This document shows, one piece after another, positions 36,350 to 46,332 of a DNA stretch of 64,000 nt; the first letter of the stretch is position 1; every line of letters starts with the position of its first letter. This DNA comes from Pseudoduganella dura. Its GTDB lineage: Bacteria > Pseudomonadota > Gammaproteobacteria > Burkholderiales > Burkholderiaceae_D. The translations under genes and the position numbers were made by a program. The stretch lies in the NCBI RefSeq assembly GCF_009727155.1, contig NZ_WNWM01000002.1, positions 4,588,001-4,652,000 on the forward strand. The letters run 5' to 3'. The notes beneath the pieces are model-generated. The model saw only the letters and a list, made by a program, of their open reading frames with translations, was not told the DNA's origin and did no database searches.

Positions 36350-38472
36350 ACATCGACCAGGTGATGCAGACCTTTATCGCCGAGAGCCGCGAGCTGCTCG
36401 AGCAGATGGAAAACGCCCTGCTGGCCGTGGCGCAGGACGGCGCCGAAGCGGTCAACGCGATCTTCCGCGCCGCGCACACGATCAAGGGATCGGCCGGCAT
36501 GTTCGGCCTCGATGCGGTGGTCGATTTCACCCACGTGGCCGAGAGCGTGCTGGACAAGGTGCGCGACGGCGCCGTGCCGGTCGACGATGCGCTGGTGACG
36601 CTGCTGCTGGGCTGCTGCGACCATATCGGCCACCTCGTCGACGCGGTCGAGGCGGGCACGCTGGAAAGCGATGCGGTGCTGGTATCGGCCGGCGCGCCGC
36701 TGCTGGCCGCGCTGCAGGGCTACCTTGATGGCGGCGCCGCGCCGGCGGCCGCCAAGGTATCGGCCGCGCCCGTGCCTGAAGCCGCCGCGGCCGAGCAGTG
36801 GCACATCTCGCTGCGCTTCGGCCGCGACGTGCTGCGCAACGGCATGGATCCGCTGTCGTTCATCCGCTACCTGGGCCAGATGGGCGAGATCACGGGCATC
36901 GCCACGCTGACCGATGCCTTGCCGGCGGCGAACGCGTTCGACCCCGAATCGTGCTACCTCGGCTTCGAGATCGGCTTCCTCTCCAGCGTCGACAAGGCGG
37001 CGATCGACGGCGTGTTCGACTTCGTGCGCGACGATTGCCAGATCCGCATCCTGCCGCCGGACAGCCGGATCGCCGAATACATCGCCTGGCTCGACGAAGT
37101 GCCTGAACAGCGCGAACGCCTGGGCGAAATGCTGGTGCGCTGCGGCAGCGTCACGGCCCATGAACTGGAACAGGCGCTCGCGGTGCAGGCCGCCGCCGGC
37201 ATGGCCGGCACGCCGATCGGGGAGATCCTGGTCGGCCAGGGCGCCGTGCGGCCGCCGGTCGTCGAGGCCGCGCTTGCCAAGCAGCGCCAGGCGCCGGAGC
37301 CGAAGGCGGCGCCGGCGGAAAACCGCTCGATCCGGGTGGACGCGGACAAGCTGGACCACCTGATCAACCTGGTGGGCGAACTGATCATCGCCGGCGCCGG
37401 CGCCAACCTGATCGCGCGGCGCACGCAGATTCCGGAACTGCTCGAATGCACGTCCACGCTGTCCGGCCTGGTGGAAGAAGTGCGCGACAGCGCGCTGCAG
37501 CTGCGCATGGTGAAGATCGGCGCCACGTTCAACCGCTTCCAGCGCGTGGTACGCGATGTGTCGCGCGAGATCGGCAAGGATATCCAGCTGGAGGTCAGCG
37601 GCGAGGATGCGGAGCTGGACAAGACCGTGGTCGAGAAGATCGGCGATCCGCTGACGCACCTGGTGCGCAACGCGATGGACCACGGCATCGAACCGGCCGA
37701 TGTGCGGCTGGCGCGCGGCAAGCCGGCGCAGGGCACGGTGTCATTGAACGCCTACCATGACTCCGGCAGCATCGTGATCGAGGTCAGCGACGATGGCGGC
37801 GGCCTGAAACGGGACCGCATCCTGGCCAAGGCCATCGAACGGGGCCTGGTGGAACCGGGCCGCGCGCTGTCGGACAAGGAAATCTTCGGCCTGATCTTCG
37901 AGCCGGGCTTCTCGACGGCCGAGCAGGTGACGAACCTGTCCGGCCGCGGCGTGGGCATGGATGTCGTCAAGCGCAACATCGTTGCCCTGCGCGGCAGCGT
38001 GGAGATCGCCAGCACCGAAGGCGCCGGCACCACGGTGACCGTGCGCCTGCCGCTGACGCTGGCGATCATCAACGGTTTCCAGGTCGGGGTCGGCAAGTCG
38101 GTGTTCGTGATCCCGATGGACATGGTCGAGGAATGCATCGAGTTCCGCGACGAGCCGGGGAGAGACTTTGTCGATCTGCGCGATTCGCCCTTGCCGTTCG
38201 TGCGGTTGCGCGAACGCTTCGAGCTGGCCGGCGCGCCGGCACGGCGCCAGAGCATCGTCGTGGTGCGTTACGGCAGCAGCCGGGCCGGCCTCGTGGTCGA
38301 CACGCTGCTGGGCGAATTCCAGACCGTGATCAAGCCGCTCGGCAAGGTGTTCGCCGGCGCGCGTTTCCTGTCCGGTTCGTCGATCCTCGGCAACGGCGAT
38401 GTCGCGCTGATCCTCGACATGGCGGCGCTGATGACGGGCATCGAGAGCGAGCGCCATGCGTTCGCCGAATGA
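36346..38472 (+). CDS. cheA: Chemotaxis histidine kinase CheA
   Basis: A 708-residue CheA. P1 phosphotransfer domain: RAAHTIKGSAGMFGL with H44. Instead of an ordinary P2 there is a globular module (residues about 152-250, WHISLRFGRDVLRNG...) and then two 20-residue repeats, LGEMLVRCGSVTAHELEQAL (259-278) and IGEILVGQGAVRPPVVEAAL (291-310). P3 dimerisation begins near 330. The P4 kinase core has HLVRNAMDHGIEPADVR, SDDGGGLKRD, FGLIFEPGFSTAE and SGRGVGMDVVKRN. P5, the CheW-like domain, occupies about 568-700. No receiver is fused. Coupled to the STAS gene upstream; two MCP genes follow. Confidence 0.96.
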   Translation: MNIDQVMQTFIAESRELLEQMENALLAVAQDGAEAVNAIFRAAHTIKGSAGMFGLDAVVDFTHVAESVLDKVRDGAVPVDDALVTLLLGCCDHIGHLVDAVEAGTLESDAVLVSAGAPLLAALQGYLDGGAAPAAAKVSAAPVPEAAAAEQWHISLRFGRDVLRNGMDPLSFIRYLGQMGEITGIATLTDALPAANAFDPESCYLGFEIGFLSSVDKAAIDGVFDFVRDDCQIRILPPDSRIAEYIAWLDEVPEQRERLGEMLVRCGSVTAHELEQALAVQAAAGMAGTPIGEILVGQGAVRPPVVEAALAKQRQAPEPKAAPAENRSIRVDADKLDHLINLVGELIIAGAGANLIARRTQIPELLECTSTLSGLVEEVRDSALQLRMVKIGATFNRFQRVVRDVSREIGKDIQLEVSGEDAELDKTVVEKIGDPLTHLVRNAMDHGIEPADVRLARGKPAQGTVSLNAYHDSGSIVIEVSDDGGGLKRDRILAKAIERGLVEPGRALSDKEIFGLIFEPGFSTAEQVTNLSGRGVGMDVVKRNIVALRGSVEIASTEGAGTTVTVRLPLTLAIINGFQVGVGKSVFVIPMDMVEECIEFRDEPGRDFVDLRDSPLPFVRLRERFELAGAPARRQSIVVVRYGSSRAGLVVDTLLGEFQTVIKPLGKVFAGARFLSGSSILGNGDVALILDMAALMTGIESERHAFAE

Positions 38473-38516
38473 ATTCCAACAACCTTATTGTTTTTTACTG
38501 ATCCTGGAGAGCCATC

Positions 38517-40145
38517 GTGCTTAAGAACTTGAAAATCGGCGTACGCCTCGGACTGGGCTTCGGCGTGCTGCTGCTGCTGTTGCTGGGCGTCGCGGCCCTG
38601 GCCATCACACGCATGGCGGACATGGACAAGGTGACCGACGAGATCACCGGCGAGGCCTATCCGAAGGTGATCGTGGCGCAGGACATGGTGCGCGATGCGA
38701 TCGATATCGGGCGCCATATGCGCGGCATGCTGCTGACAAACAGCGACACCGAAGTCGAGCGCCACCGCAAGAGCATCGAGGGCATGCGTGCCGATACGGT
38801 GCGCCGCATCGCCGACATGGAGAAAGTGGTGTTCTCCGAGCGTGGCAAGGAACTGCTGCGTGCCGTGTCCGAGAAGCGGGCGGCACTGGACACCAGGTAC
38901 GACAAGTTCTATGCCCTGGTGCGTGCCGATCGCCAGCAGGGCGCCGATTTCGTCAGCAACGACTACGCGCCCGCCAACCGGGAACTGATCCAGGCCCTGG
39001 ACGCGCTGATCAAGCACCAGGGCAAGCTGATGCAGGACCTCACCGAGACCGCGGGCCACACCTACGAGGACACCCGCACCACCGTCATGCTGATGACCGG
39101 CGGCGCGCTGCTGCTTGCCATCGTCATCGGCGCGTCGATCACGCTGTCCGTCACCCGCGCGCTGCGCCAGGCGGTCAATGCCGCCAACAGCCTCGCCGAG
39201 GGCGACCTGACCGTGCGCATCGACAGCACCTCGCGCGACGAGACGGGCCAGCTGCTGCAGGCGATGAGCCAGATGATCGCGAAGCTGACGCAGGTGGTCG
39301 GCGATGTCAACGCCGGCGCGCAGTCGCTGGCCTCGGCGTCGGAAGAAGTGTCCGCCACGGCGCAGTCGCTGTCGCAGGCCGCTTCCGAGCAGGCCGCCAG
39401 CGTCGAGGAAACCTCGGCATCGCTGGAGCAGATAACGGCATCGATCTCGCAGAACACCGAGAATTCGCGCGTCACCGACGGCATGGCCACCCAGGCGGCG
39501 CGCGAAGCGGCCGAGGGCGGCGAAGCCGTCAAGGCCACCGTGACGGCGATGAAGCAGATCGCCAGGCAGATCGGCATCATCGACGACATCGCCTACCAGA
39601 CCAACCTGCTGGCGCTGAACGCGGCGATCGAGGCGGCGCGTGCGGGCGAACACGGCAAGGGTTTTGCCGTGGTGGCCGCCGAGGTGCGCAAGCTGGCCGA
39701 GCGCAGCCAGGTGGCGGCGCAGGAAATCGGCGAAGTGGCCACGTCCAGCGTGGAACTGGCCGAACGGGCCGGCAACCTGCTGGACCAGATGGTGCCGAAC
39801 ATCCGCAGGACGTCCGACCTGGTGCAGGAAATCACCGCCGCTTCCGAAGAGCAGTCGGCCGGCGTGGGCCAGATCAACGCGGCCGTGGGCCAGATGAGCC
39901 AGGGCACGCAGCAGAACGCTTCCAGCTCCGAGGAACTGGCGGCAACGGCCGAGGAAATGAGCGGCCAGGCCGAGCAGCTGCAGGCAGCCATGAGCTTCTT
40001 CAAACTGGAAGCCGCCGCTGGCAGTTCGCGCCGCCCGCCGTCGCGCACCGCGGCCGCGTCGAAACGCCGTCCGGAAAGCCTGGGCATGAACGCACCCGCG
40101 TTCGCGGCCCACGGGCCGGACGAAGCCAGCTTCACCCGATTTTAG
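38517..40145 (+). CDS. Methyl-accepting chemotaxis protein, four-helix-bundle sensor
   Basis: A 542-residue MCP starting at GTG (GGAGA 7 nt upstream). First membrane helix about 11-31, a periplasmic four-helix-bundle domain with the YPKV motif ([20 protein letters not shown]), second helix about 190-212, HAMP, and a long cytoplasmic signalling domain with [20 protein letters not shown] as the tip. The protein ends [13 protein letters not shown] fits the x-aromatic-x-x-aromatic pattern of the CheR/CheB tethering pentapeptide (NWETF in E. coli). Its signalling half is about 98% identical in DNA to that of the next gene. Confidence 0.95.
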   Translation: MLKNLKIGVRLGLGFGVLLLLLLGVAALAITRMADMDKVTDEITGEAYPKVIVAQDMVRDAIDIGRHMRGMLLTNSDTEVERHRKSIEGMRADTVRRIADMEKVVFSERGKELLRAVSEKRAALDTRYDKFYALVRADRQQGADFVSNDYAPANRELIQALDALIKHQGKLMQDLTETAGHTYEDTRTTVMLMTGGALLLAIVIGASITLSVTRALRQAVNAANSLAEGDLTVRIDSTSRDETGQLLQAMSQMIAKLTQVVGDVNAGAQSLASASEEVSATAQSLSQAASEQAASVEETSASLEQITASISQNTENSRVTDGMATQAAREAAEGGEAVKATVTAMKQIARQIGIIDDIAYQTNLLALNAAIEAARAGEHGKGFAVVAAEVRKLAERSQVAAQEIGEVATSSVELAERAGNLLDQMVPNIRRTSDLVQEITAASEEQSAGVGQINAAVGQMSQGTQQNASSSEELAATAEEMSGQAEQLQAAMSFFKLEAAAGSSRRPPSRTAAASKRRPESLGMNAPAFAAHGPDEASFTRF

Positions 40146-40211
40146 AACCGCATCCTAAAAACCATTTCTGATTTATTTCAGCCCGCGGCGGGAGCCGCAA
40201 GGAGACCCAAC

Positions 40212-42125
40212 ATGTTTCGCAATCTAAAAGTAAGTGTGCGCCTGGCCCTCGGCTTCGGCGTCGTCAGCATCCTGCTGGCGGCCATCGTGCTGCTGAGCAT
40301 TCGCAGCCTAGCGAGCGTCAACAACAACGTCGACGGCATGGTCAACGACCGTTATCCGAAGGTCGTGATCAGCAATACGCTGATCGGCAGTCTTCACCAG
40401 ATCGCGATTGCAATGCGCAATGTCGTCATCACCGAGGATGCCGAGACGACACGCCGCGAACTGGCCTTGATCGATGACGGGCGCACCGCGCTGCGCACGA
40501 ACCTGGAAAACCTGAAGAAGCGCATCAATACGCCGACAGGCCAGGCGATCCTGGACGAAGTGATGGACCAGCGCCAGAAGTACCTGGGCATCCAGGACCA
40601 GTTCATCCGGCTGGCCGGCGAAGGCAAGCGCGCGGAAGCGCGCGTGCTGCTGGTAACCCAGATCGAGCCGGTCCAGAAAGCGTACATCGACAAGCTCGAA
40701 AAAATGATCGAGTTCCAGGACAAGCTGACGACCGAGCTGGGTAAGACAGCAGCGGCGGAATACACCAGCGCCCGTACGCAAATGATCATGCTGGGTGCCC
40801 TGGCAGTGTTGCTGGGTATTTGCATGGCATGGTGGATCACCTTCAGCCTGACGCGCACGCTCGGTGGCGAACCGGCCTATGCGGCCGAACTGATGAAGCG
40901 CATCGCCGATGGCGACCTGTCCGGCGAAGTGGTCACGCGCAAGGGCGACACCACCAGCATGCTGTTTGCCGTGAGCCAGATGGTGGGCAAGCTGCGCCAG
41001 GTGATCGCCGGCCAGCGCACCGTGATCGAGGCGGCCAACCGCGGCGACTTCGCCGTGCGCGTCGACACGGCCGGCATGGCAGGCTTCCAGAAAGAGATGG
41101 GCGACGGCCTGAACCAGCTGGTCACGACGACGGGCGGCAGCATCGACGACGTGGTGCGCGTGATGGCGGCGCTGGCCGAAGGCGACCTGACCACCCGCAT
41201 CGACAAGGAATACCACGGCGCGTTCGGCAAGCTGAAGGAATATTCGAACGGGACGATGGACAAGCTGGCGCGGGTCGTGGGCGACGTGAACCAGAGTGCG
41301 CAGTCGCTGGCCTCGGCGTCGGAAGAAGTTTCCGCCACGGCGCAGTCGCTGTCGCAGGCCGCTTCCGAGCAGGCCGCCAGCGTCGAGGAAACCTCGGCAT
41401 CGCTGGAACAGATGACGGCATCGATCTCGCAGAACACCGAGAACGCCCGCGTCACCGATGGCATGGCCACCCAGGCGGCGCGCGAAGCGGCCGAAGGCGG
41501 CGAAGCCGTCAAGGCCACCGTGACGGCGATGAAGCAGATCGCCAAGCAGATCGGCATCATCGACGATATCGCCTACCAGACCAACCTGCTGGCGCTGAAC
41601 GCGGCGATCGAGGCTGCGCGTGCGGGCGAACACGGCAAGGGTTTTGCCGTGGTGGCCGCCGAGGTGCGCAAGCTGGCCGAGCGCAGCCAGGTGGCGGCGC
41701 AGGAAATCGGCGAAGTGGCCACGTCCAGCGTGGAACTGGCCGAACGGGCCGGCAACCTGCTGGACCAGATGGTGCCGAACATCCGCAAGACATCCGACCT
41801 GGTGCAGGAAATCACCGCCGCTTCCGAAGAGCAGTCGGCCGGCGTGGGCCAGATCAACGCGGCCGTGGGCCAGATGAGCCAGGGCACGCAGCAGAACGCT
41901 TCCAGCTCCGAGGAACTGGCGGCAACGGCCGAGGAAATGAGCGGCCAGGCCGAGCAGTTGCAGCAGGCGATGAGCTTCTTCCACCTGGCCGGCAACGATG
42001 GCGCGCGGGTGCTTGCCAAGGTTCGCCATGGCAGCGCGCGGCCGGCACGGCGCGGCGGCGCGGCGCGGGCCGACGGCTTCGCCACGCATGGCGAGCTGGA
42101 CGAAAAGAACTTCACCAATTTCTGA
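40212..42125 (+). CDS. Methyl-accepting chemotaxis protein with tandem HAMP-like regions
   Basis: A 637-residue MCP. First membrane helix about 10-30; four-helix-bundle periplasmic domain ([20 protein letters not shown]); second helix about 190-212; a HAMP domain and then a second HAMP-like segment ([20 protein letters not shown] and [18 protein letters not shown]), some 100 residues more than its neighbour; then the methylated helices and signalling tip. It ends DEKNFTNF, again an x-aromatic-x-x-aromatic tether (NFTNF). GGAGA precedes the ATG. It probably arose by duplication of, or recombination with, the preceding gene. Confidence 0.95.
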   Translation: MFRNLKVSVRLALGFGVVSILLAAIVLLSIRSLASVNNNVDGMVNDRYPKVVISNTLIGSLHQIAIAMRNVVITEDAETTRRELALIDDGRTALRTNLENLKKRINTPTGQAILDEVMDQRQKYLGIQDQFIRLAGEGKRAEARVLLVTQIEPVQKAYIDKLEKMIEFQDKLTTELGKTAAAEYTSARTQMIMLGALAVLLGICMAWWITFSLTRTLGGEPAYAAELMKRIADGDLSGEVVTRKGDTTSMLFAVSQMVGKLRQVIAGQRTVIEAANRGDFAVRVDTAGMAGFQKEMGDGLNQLVTTTGGSIDDVVRVMAALAEGDLTTRIDKEYHGAFGKLKEYSNGTMDKLARVVGDVNQSAQSLASASEEVSATAQSLSQAASEQAASVEETSASLEQMTASISQNTENARVTDGMATQAAREAAEGGEAVKATVTAMKQIAKQIGIIDDIAYQTNLLALNAAIEAARAGEHGKGFAVVAAEVRKLAERSQVAAQEIGEVATSSVELAERAGNLLDQMVPNIRKTSDLVQEITAASEEQSAGVGQINAAVGQMSQGTQQNASSSEELAATAEEMSGQAEQLQQAMSFFHLAGNDGARVLAKVRHGSARPARRGGAARADGFATHGELDEKNFTNF

Positions 42126-42135
42126 TGGACCGATC

Positions 42136-42648
42136 ATGAAGCACACCAAGCAAGACAGCGCGGCGGCAACCGGGGCCGCACAATACCTGACCTTCATGCT
42201 GGGCGGCGAATCGTTCGGCATCGGCATCATGGCGGTGAAGGAAATCATCGAGTTTTCCGGCATCACCGAAGTGCCGATGATGCCCGAATCGATCCGCGGC
42301 GTGATCAACCTGCGCGGCGCCGTGGTGCCCGTGATGGACCTGGCGGCGCGTTTCGGCCGGCCGCTGGCGGTGCCGGGCAAGCGCACCTGCATCGTCATCG
42401 TCGAACTGGAAGGCGATGGCGAGCGGCAGGTGACGGGCGTGGTGGTCGATGCCGTGAGCGCCGTGCTCGATATCGCGCTGGCGGAGATCGAGCCGGCTCC
42501 GTCGTTCGGCACTCGCATCCGCGGCGACTTCATCGGCGGCATGGCCAAGGTGAACGGCAAGTTCGTGATCCTGCTGAACGTGGCGCAGGTGCTGGCGCTG
42601 GATGCCCTGGCCATGCTGCCGGAGCTGGCCGAAGCGCAGGCCGCATGA
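42136..42648 (+). CDS. cheW: Chemotaxis coupling protein CheW
   Basis: A 170-residue CheW: QYLTFMLGGESFGIGIMAVK, EIIEFSGITEVPMMPESIRG, VINLRGAVVPVMDLAARFGR and VVVDAVSAVLDIALAEIEPA are the family's beta-barrel blocks. It links the transducers to CheA in the signalling array. The start follows the MCP stop by 10 bp, and its last codon overlaps the cheR start (ATGA), so translation is coupled. Confidence 0.97.
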   Translation: MKHTKQDSAAATGAAQYLTFMLGGESFGIGIMAVKEIIEFSGITEVPMMPESIRGVINLRGAVVPVMDLAARFGRPLAVPGKRTCIVIVELEGDGERQVTGVVVDAVSAVLDIALAEIEPAPSFGTRIRGDFIGGMAKVNGKFVILLNVAQVLALDALAMLPELAEAQAA

Positions 42649-43469
42649 ACGCGGTCGCGATCAGCGAGCGCGAGTTCGCGCACTTCCAGCGTTTCATCCA
42701 CGATATCGCCGGCATCACGATGTCGGACGCGAAGAAAGCGCTGGTCAGCGGGCGGCTCGCCAAGCGGCTGCACCACTTCGGGCTGGACAGCTACGAAGCC
42801 TATTTCGAACTGCTGGCGGGCGGTCGGCATGCGGACGAGACCCAGGTCGCGGTCGACCTCCTGACCACCAACGAGACCTACTTCTTCCGCGAGTCGCGCC
42901 ATTTCGACCTGCTGCGGGAGGCGGCGCGCGCGCACGGGGCCTCCGGCAGCGGGCCGTTCCGGGTATGGAGCGCGGCCTGTTCGTCCGGCGAGGAGCCCTA
43001 CAGCATCGCCATGGTGCTGGCGGACACATTGGGCAACGCACCGTGGGAAGTAATGTCGTCCGACATCAGCACCCGCGTGCTGCAGCGCGCCCGCATCGGG
43101 CATTACCCGTTGGAGCGCGCCGTGCACGTGCCGGAAGACTACCTGAAGCGCTTTTGCCTGAAAGGCATCCGCGAGCAGGAGGGCACGCTGCTGGTGGACC
43201 GGGCGGTGCGCCAGCGCGTGCAGTTCCGGCAGGTAAACCTGAACACCCAGCTGCCGTCCGACCTCGGCATGTACGACGTGATTTTCCTGCGCAACGTGAT
43301 GATCTACTTTAATGCCGATACGAAGCGGGAGGTGGTCGCCCGCGTGACGTCGCGGCTGAAGCCGGGCGGGCAGTTCTTCATCGGCCATTCCGAAAGCCTG
43401 CACGAGATCAGCGACGCGGTAAAGCCGGTGATGCCGTCGGTGTACCGGAAAGCAGGCAAGGACCACTAG
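42645..43469 (+). CDS. cheR: Chemotaxis protein methyltransferase CheR
   Basis: A 274-residue SAM-dependent methyltransferase that methylates glutamates on MCPs. N-terminal helical domain (GITMSDAKKALVSGRLAKRL), then the SAM site WSAACSSGEEPYSIAMVLAD, DISTRVLQRARIGHYP and NVMIYFNADTKREVV. The beta-subdomain loop KGIREQEGTLLVDRAVR has the same spacing as I recall for E. coli CheR, which belongs to the pentapeptide-dependent type. This agrees with the tether-like C-termini of the two MCPs upstream. Confidence 0.96.
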   Translation: MNAVAISEREFAHFQRFIHDIAGITMSDAKKALVSGRLAKRLHHFGLDSYEAYFELLAGGRHADETQVAVDLLTTNETYFFRESRHFDLLREAARAHGASGSGPFRVWSAACSSGEEPYSIAMVLADTLGNAPWEVMSSDISTRVLQRARIGHYPLERAVHVPEDYLKRFCLKGIREQEGTLLVDRAVRQRVQFRQVNLNTQLPSDLGMYDVIFLRNVMIYFNADTKREVVARVTSRLKPGGQFFIGHSESLHEISDAVKPVMPSVYRKAGKDH

Positions 43470-43544
43470 CGGACAGCAGTTCCGGGCCCGCATGCGTTAC
43501 GCTGGCGGTTTTCGCGGTGCGGGTGCGCGGCTCCCTGGATATCT

Positions 43545-44618
43545 ATGAATCCTATCAATGTGATGGTCGTCGACGATTCCGCCGTGGTGCGCAAGATCGT
43601 CGGCGAAATGCTGGCGGCGGCTCCCGGCATCCGGCTGCTGCACGCGGTATCGGACCCGTTGCTGGCGATCGAGCGGATGAAGCAGCAGTGGCCGGACGTG
43701 ATCGTGCTGGACGTGGAAATGCCGCGCATGGACGGCATCACCTTCCTGAAGAAGATCATGGCCGAGCGGCCCACGCCGGTGATCATCTGCTCGACGCTGA
43801 CCGAGAAGGGCGCCCAGACCACGATGGCCGCGATGGCGGCCGGCGCCGTGAACGTGATCGCCAAGCCGAAGCTGGGCCTGAAGGACTTCCTGAACGACAG
43901 CGCCGCCGAGCTGGTGAGCGCGGTGCGGGCCGCCGCCCAGGTCAACGTGCGCCGGCTCGCCCAGCGCGCCGCGACGCCGGCCCAGGCGCCCGCCAAGCTC
44001 ACGGCGGACGCGATCCTGCCGCCGGGGCTGGAGGCCCGGGCACCGCTGCAGACCACCGAGCGCGTGGTGGCGATCGGCACCTCCACAGGGGGGACCCAGG
44101 CGCTGGAAGAGGTGCTGGCGGTGCTGCCGCGCGTAACGCCGGGGATCGTGATCGTGCAGCACATGCCGGAAAAATTCACGGCGGCGTTCGCCGACCGGCT
44201 CAACAAGCTGTGCCAGATCGAGGTGCGCGAGGCGCAGCATGGCGACCGCGTGCTGCCGGGCCGCGCATTGATCGCGCCGGGCGGGCGCCACATGCTGCTG
44301 CGGCGCGACGGCGCGCGCTATTGCGTGGACGTGATCGACGGCCCGCTGGTGAACCGGCACCGGCCGTCGGTGGATGTGCTGTTCCGCTCCGTGGCAAAGC
44401 AGGCCGGTGCCAACGCGCTGGGCATCATCATGACCGGCATGGGCGACGACGGCGCCGCCGGCCTGCTGGAAATGCGCAAGGCCGGCGCCCGCACCGTGGC
44501 GCAGGACGAGGAAAGCTGCGTGGTGTATGGCATGCCGAAGGAGGCCGTCAAGCGCGGCGGCGTGGAGAAAACCGTGACACTGAAGGCAATCGACCGCGAG
44601 ATCCTGCAGCTGCGCTGA
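43545..44618 (+). CDS. cheB: Chemotaxis methylesterase/deamidase CheB
   Basis: A 357-residue two-domain response regulator. The receiver has [17 protein letters not shown] and phospho-acceptor D56 in [12 protein letters not shown]. The methylesterase has its catalytic Ser in [16 protein letters not shown], His in [18 protein letters not shown] and Asp in [15 protein letters not shown]. It removes methyl groups from MCPs and deamidates glutamines. It is separated from cheR by 75 bp with no cheD between, and it is the last gene of the rightward chemotaxis operon; the next gene runs towards it. Confidence 0.96.
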   Translation: MNPINVMVVDDSAVVRKIVGEMLAAAPGIRLLHAVSDPLLAIERMKQQWPDVIVLDVEMPRMDGITFLKKIMAERPTPVIICSTLTEKGAQTTMAAMAAGAVNVIAKPKLGLKDFLNDSAAELVSAVRAAAQVNVRRLAQRAATPAQAPAKLTADAILPPGLEARAPLQTTERVVAIGTSTGGTQALEEVLAVLPRVTPGIVIVQHMPEKFTAAFADRLNKLCQIEVREAQHGDRVLPGRALIAPGGRHMLLRRDGARYCVDVIDGPLVNRHRPSVDVLFRSVAKQAGANALGIIMTGMGDDGAAGLLEMRKAGARTVAQDEESCVVYGMPKEAVKRGGVEKTVTLKAIDREILQLR

Positions 44619-44670
44619 TCAGGCAGTCGTTGCCTCCGGCTGCGCAACCACGAATCAGTCGGATTCCCGG

Positions 44671-45672
44671 TCAGGGCGCGGTTTCTTCGGGCTGCGCAAC
44701 CATGATGCGGTTGCGCCCCTGGCGCTTGGCGGCGTACAGCGCGCCGTCGGCGGCGCGGATCAGCGCGGCTGGCGAGGCCGGCTGGCCCGGCAGCAGCGTG
44801 GCCACGCCGATGCTGACGGTGACCTGCTTCAGCGGCCCGGCCGCGTGCGCGTGCGGGATCGCCAGCTTCAGCACACGCTCGTGCAGCGCCTCGGCCATGC
44901 GCAGCGCCTGGCCCGCATCGTTGTCCGGCAGGATGGCGGCGAATTCCTCGCCGCCATAGCGGGCCAGCATGTCGACCGAGCGTTGCAGCAGCGCCTGCAG
45001 CGCGCCCGACACCTGGATCAGGCACCCGTCGCCCTGCTGGTGGCCGTAGTGGTCGTTGTAGGGCTTGAAGTGGTCGATGTCGATCATCAGCAGCGACAGC
45101 ACGGTGCCGTTGCGCTTGGCGCGCCGCGTTTCGCGGTCGATCGCGGCATCGAATGCGCGGCGGTTGGCGATGCCCGTCAGGCCGTCCGAGAACGTCTGCA
45201 TGCGCAGCAGTTCGGTCTGTTCGCGCAGCAGCTTTTCCCGGCTGGCCGCCATGCTGACATCGTTCAGCTGGATCAGGCAATGGGGAATGGCCTGTCCGGC
45301 GTCGGGCCCCATCTGGCCGGCGGGAAATGCCAGCGGCGTGACGGCGATGGCCTGCTGCATCCGTTCGCCGCGCGCAATCGCGGCCGGGTTCGAGTACAGC
45401 GGGAACGGCGCGCGGTTCAGCGTGGGCGACAGCAGCGACGAAAAGTTGTTCGCCAGCGCCTGCGTGACGGCCGCCTCGACGCGGCCGCCGCGCAATTCCG
45501 GCAGCAGCTCGAACAGGTCCATGCCCAGCGCCTTGTGGGCGGCGCAGCCGGAATGGCGGCTCATCCACTTGTTCCACAGCACGATACGGTGCGCCGCGTC
45601 GACGACGACCACGCCGGCGCTGACCGCTTCCAGCACGCTTTCCAGCAAAGGCAGGCGAAAGGGTTGCTGCAT
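44671..45672 (-). CDS. PAS-GGDEF diguanylate cyclase
   Basis: A 333-residue protein. The N-terminal 130 residues form a PAS-like sensor (LEAVSAGVVVVDAAHRIVLW). A short coiled coil (SREKLLREQTELLRMQTFSD) leads to a GGDEF domain with DGLTGIANRRAFDAAI, IDIDHFKPYNDHYGHQQGD and the active-site loop ARYGGEEFAAILP. GGEEF and the metal-binding aspartates are intact, so c-di-GMP synthesis is expected. No membrane helix, so input is cytoplasmic. The gene is the last of a three-gene operon with a receiver protein and CheC, linking chemotaxis signalling and c-di-GMP. It follows cheC by 2 bp. Confidence 0.93.
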   Translation of the reverse strand: MQQPFRLPLLESVLEAVSAGVVVVDAAHRIVLWNKWMSRHSGCAAHKALGMDLFELLPELRGGRVEAAVTQALANNFSSLLSPTLNRAPFPLYSNPAAIARGERMQQAIAVTPLAFPAGQMGPDAGQAIPHCLIQLNDVSMAASREKLLREQTELLRMQTFSDGLTGIANRRAFDAAIDRETRRAKRNGTVLSLLMIDIDHFKPYNDHYGHQQGDGCLIQVSGALQALLQRSVDMLARYGGEEFAAILPDNDAGQALRMAEALHERVLKLAIPHAHAAGPLKQVTVSIGVATLLPGQPASPAALIRAADGALYAAKRQGRNRIMVAQPEETAP

Positions 45673-45674
45673 CC

Positions 45675-46331
45675 TCAGTGCGGTCCCATCGCGCGTTGCA
45701 GGTAGCGGTCGATCTGGTCCTTCAGGTCGGTGAGGGCGGTCACGTCGAGGATGAAGGCAACGTAGCCGTGGATCTGGTGCTTCTCCAGGATGAAGTCGAT
45801 ATGCAGCATCATCACCACGGTATCGGCGCGGGTGCCGGTGGCATCGAGGATCTCGTCGCTGGAGCCCACGTGGTAGACCGGCAGCGAGCCATGCAGCTCG
45901 TGCTGGAAGATGTTGGCCAGCGTTCCCACGCAGGAATTGAGGATGATGTTGCCGATCTCGCTCATCGCCTCCTGCTCCATGCCGGACAGCTCGGCCAGCG
46001 GCACCGCCTCGCCCACCATCAGGCGCACGATCTCGAGGCTTTTATCCTCGGGAAACATGAGCAGCGCCTCGGTCGAGAAGGCGCCCTCGTAATGCTGGCT
46101 GACGCCGCAGATGCGTTCGCTGCCACCGTGGCCGGCGGTGGCCAGGTGGTCCCTGCGGTGCGCTTCTTCCAGCAACTGGGCCGCATCGCTGCGGCTGAGG
46201 AAGGTAATCGACGGCACCGACATCGTGACTTCCTCGTTGACGATGCCGCTCATGGCGGCGGCGGCCTGGCCGACGCCGATGTTGAAGATCTCGACCAGCG
46301 CGTCGTGTTCCAGTTCGCTCAGCGCGATCAT
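45675..46331 (-). CDS. cheC: Chemotaxis phosphatase CheC
   Basis: A 218-residue CheC-type CheY-P phosphatase. Both copies of the active motif are present: D10-x3-E14-x2-N17-x22-P40 in DALVEIFNIGVGQAAAAMSG, and EIGNIILNSCVGTLAN with Pro exactly 22 residues after its Asn. Two intact sites indicate an active phosphatase. CheC usually works with the deamidase CheD, but no cheD lies in this cluster. It starts 1 bp from the stop of the receiver gene, so the receiver may be its substrate, as may the CheY-like protein across the cluster. Confidence 0.92.
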   Translation of the reverse strand: MIALSELEHDALVEIFNIGVGQAAAAMSGIVNEEVTMSVPSITFLSRSDAAQLLEEAHRRDHLATAGHGGSERICGVSQHYEGAFSTEALLMFPEDKSLEIVRLMVGEAVPLAELSGMEQEAMSEIGNIILNSCVGTLANIFQHELHGSLPVYHVGSSDEILDATGTRADTVVMMLHIDFILEKHQIHGYVAFILDVTALTDLKDQIDRYLQRAMGPH

Positions 46332-46332
46332 T

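Noticed and set aside
40308..43493. 1061-codon antisense frame across the MCP-cheW-cheR genes
   Set aside because: Third-position GC bias keeps the opposite strand open; no motif and no initiation signal.
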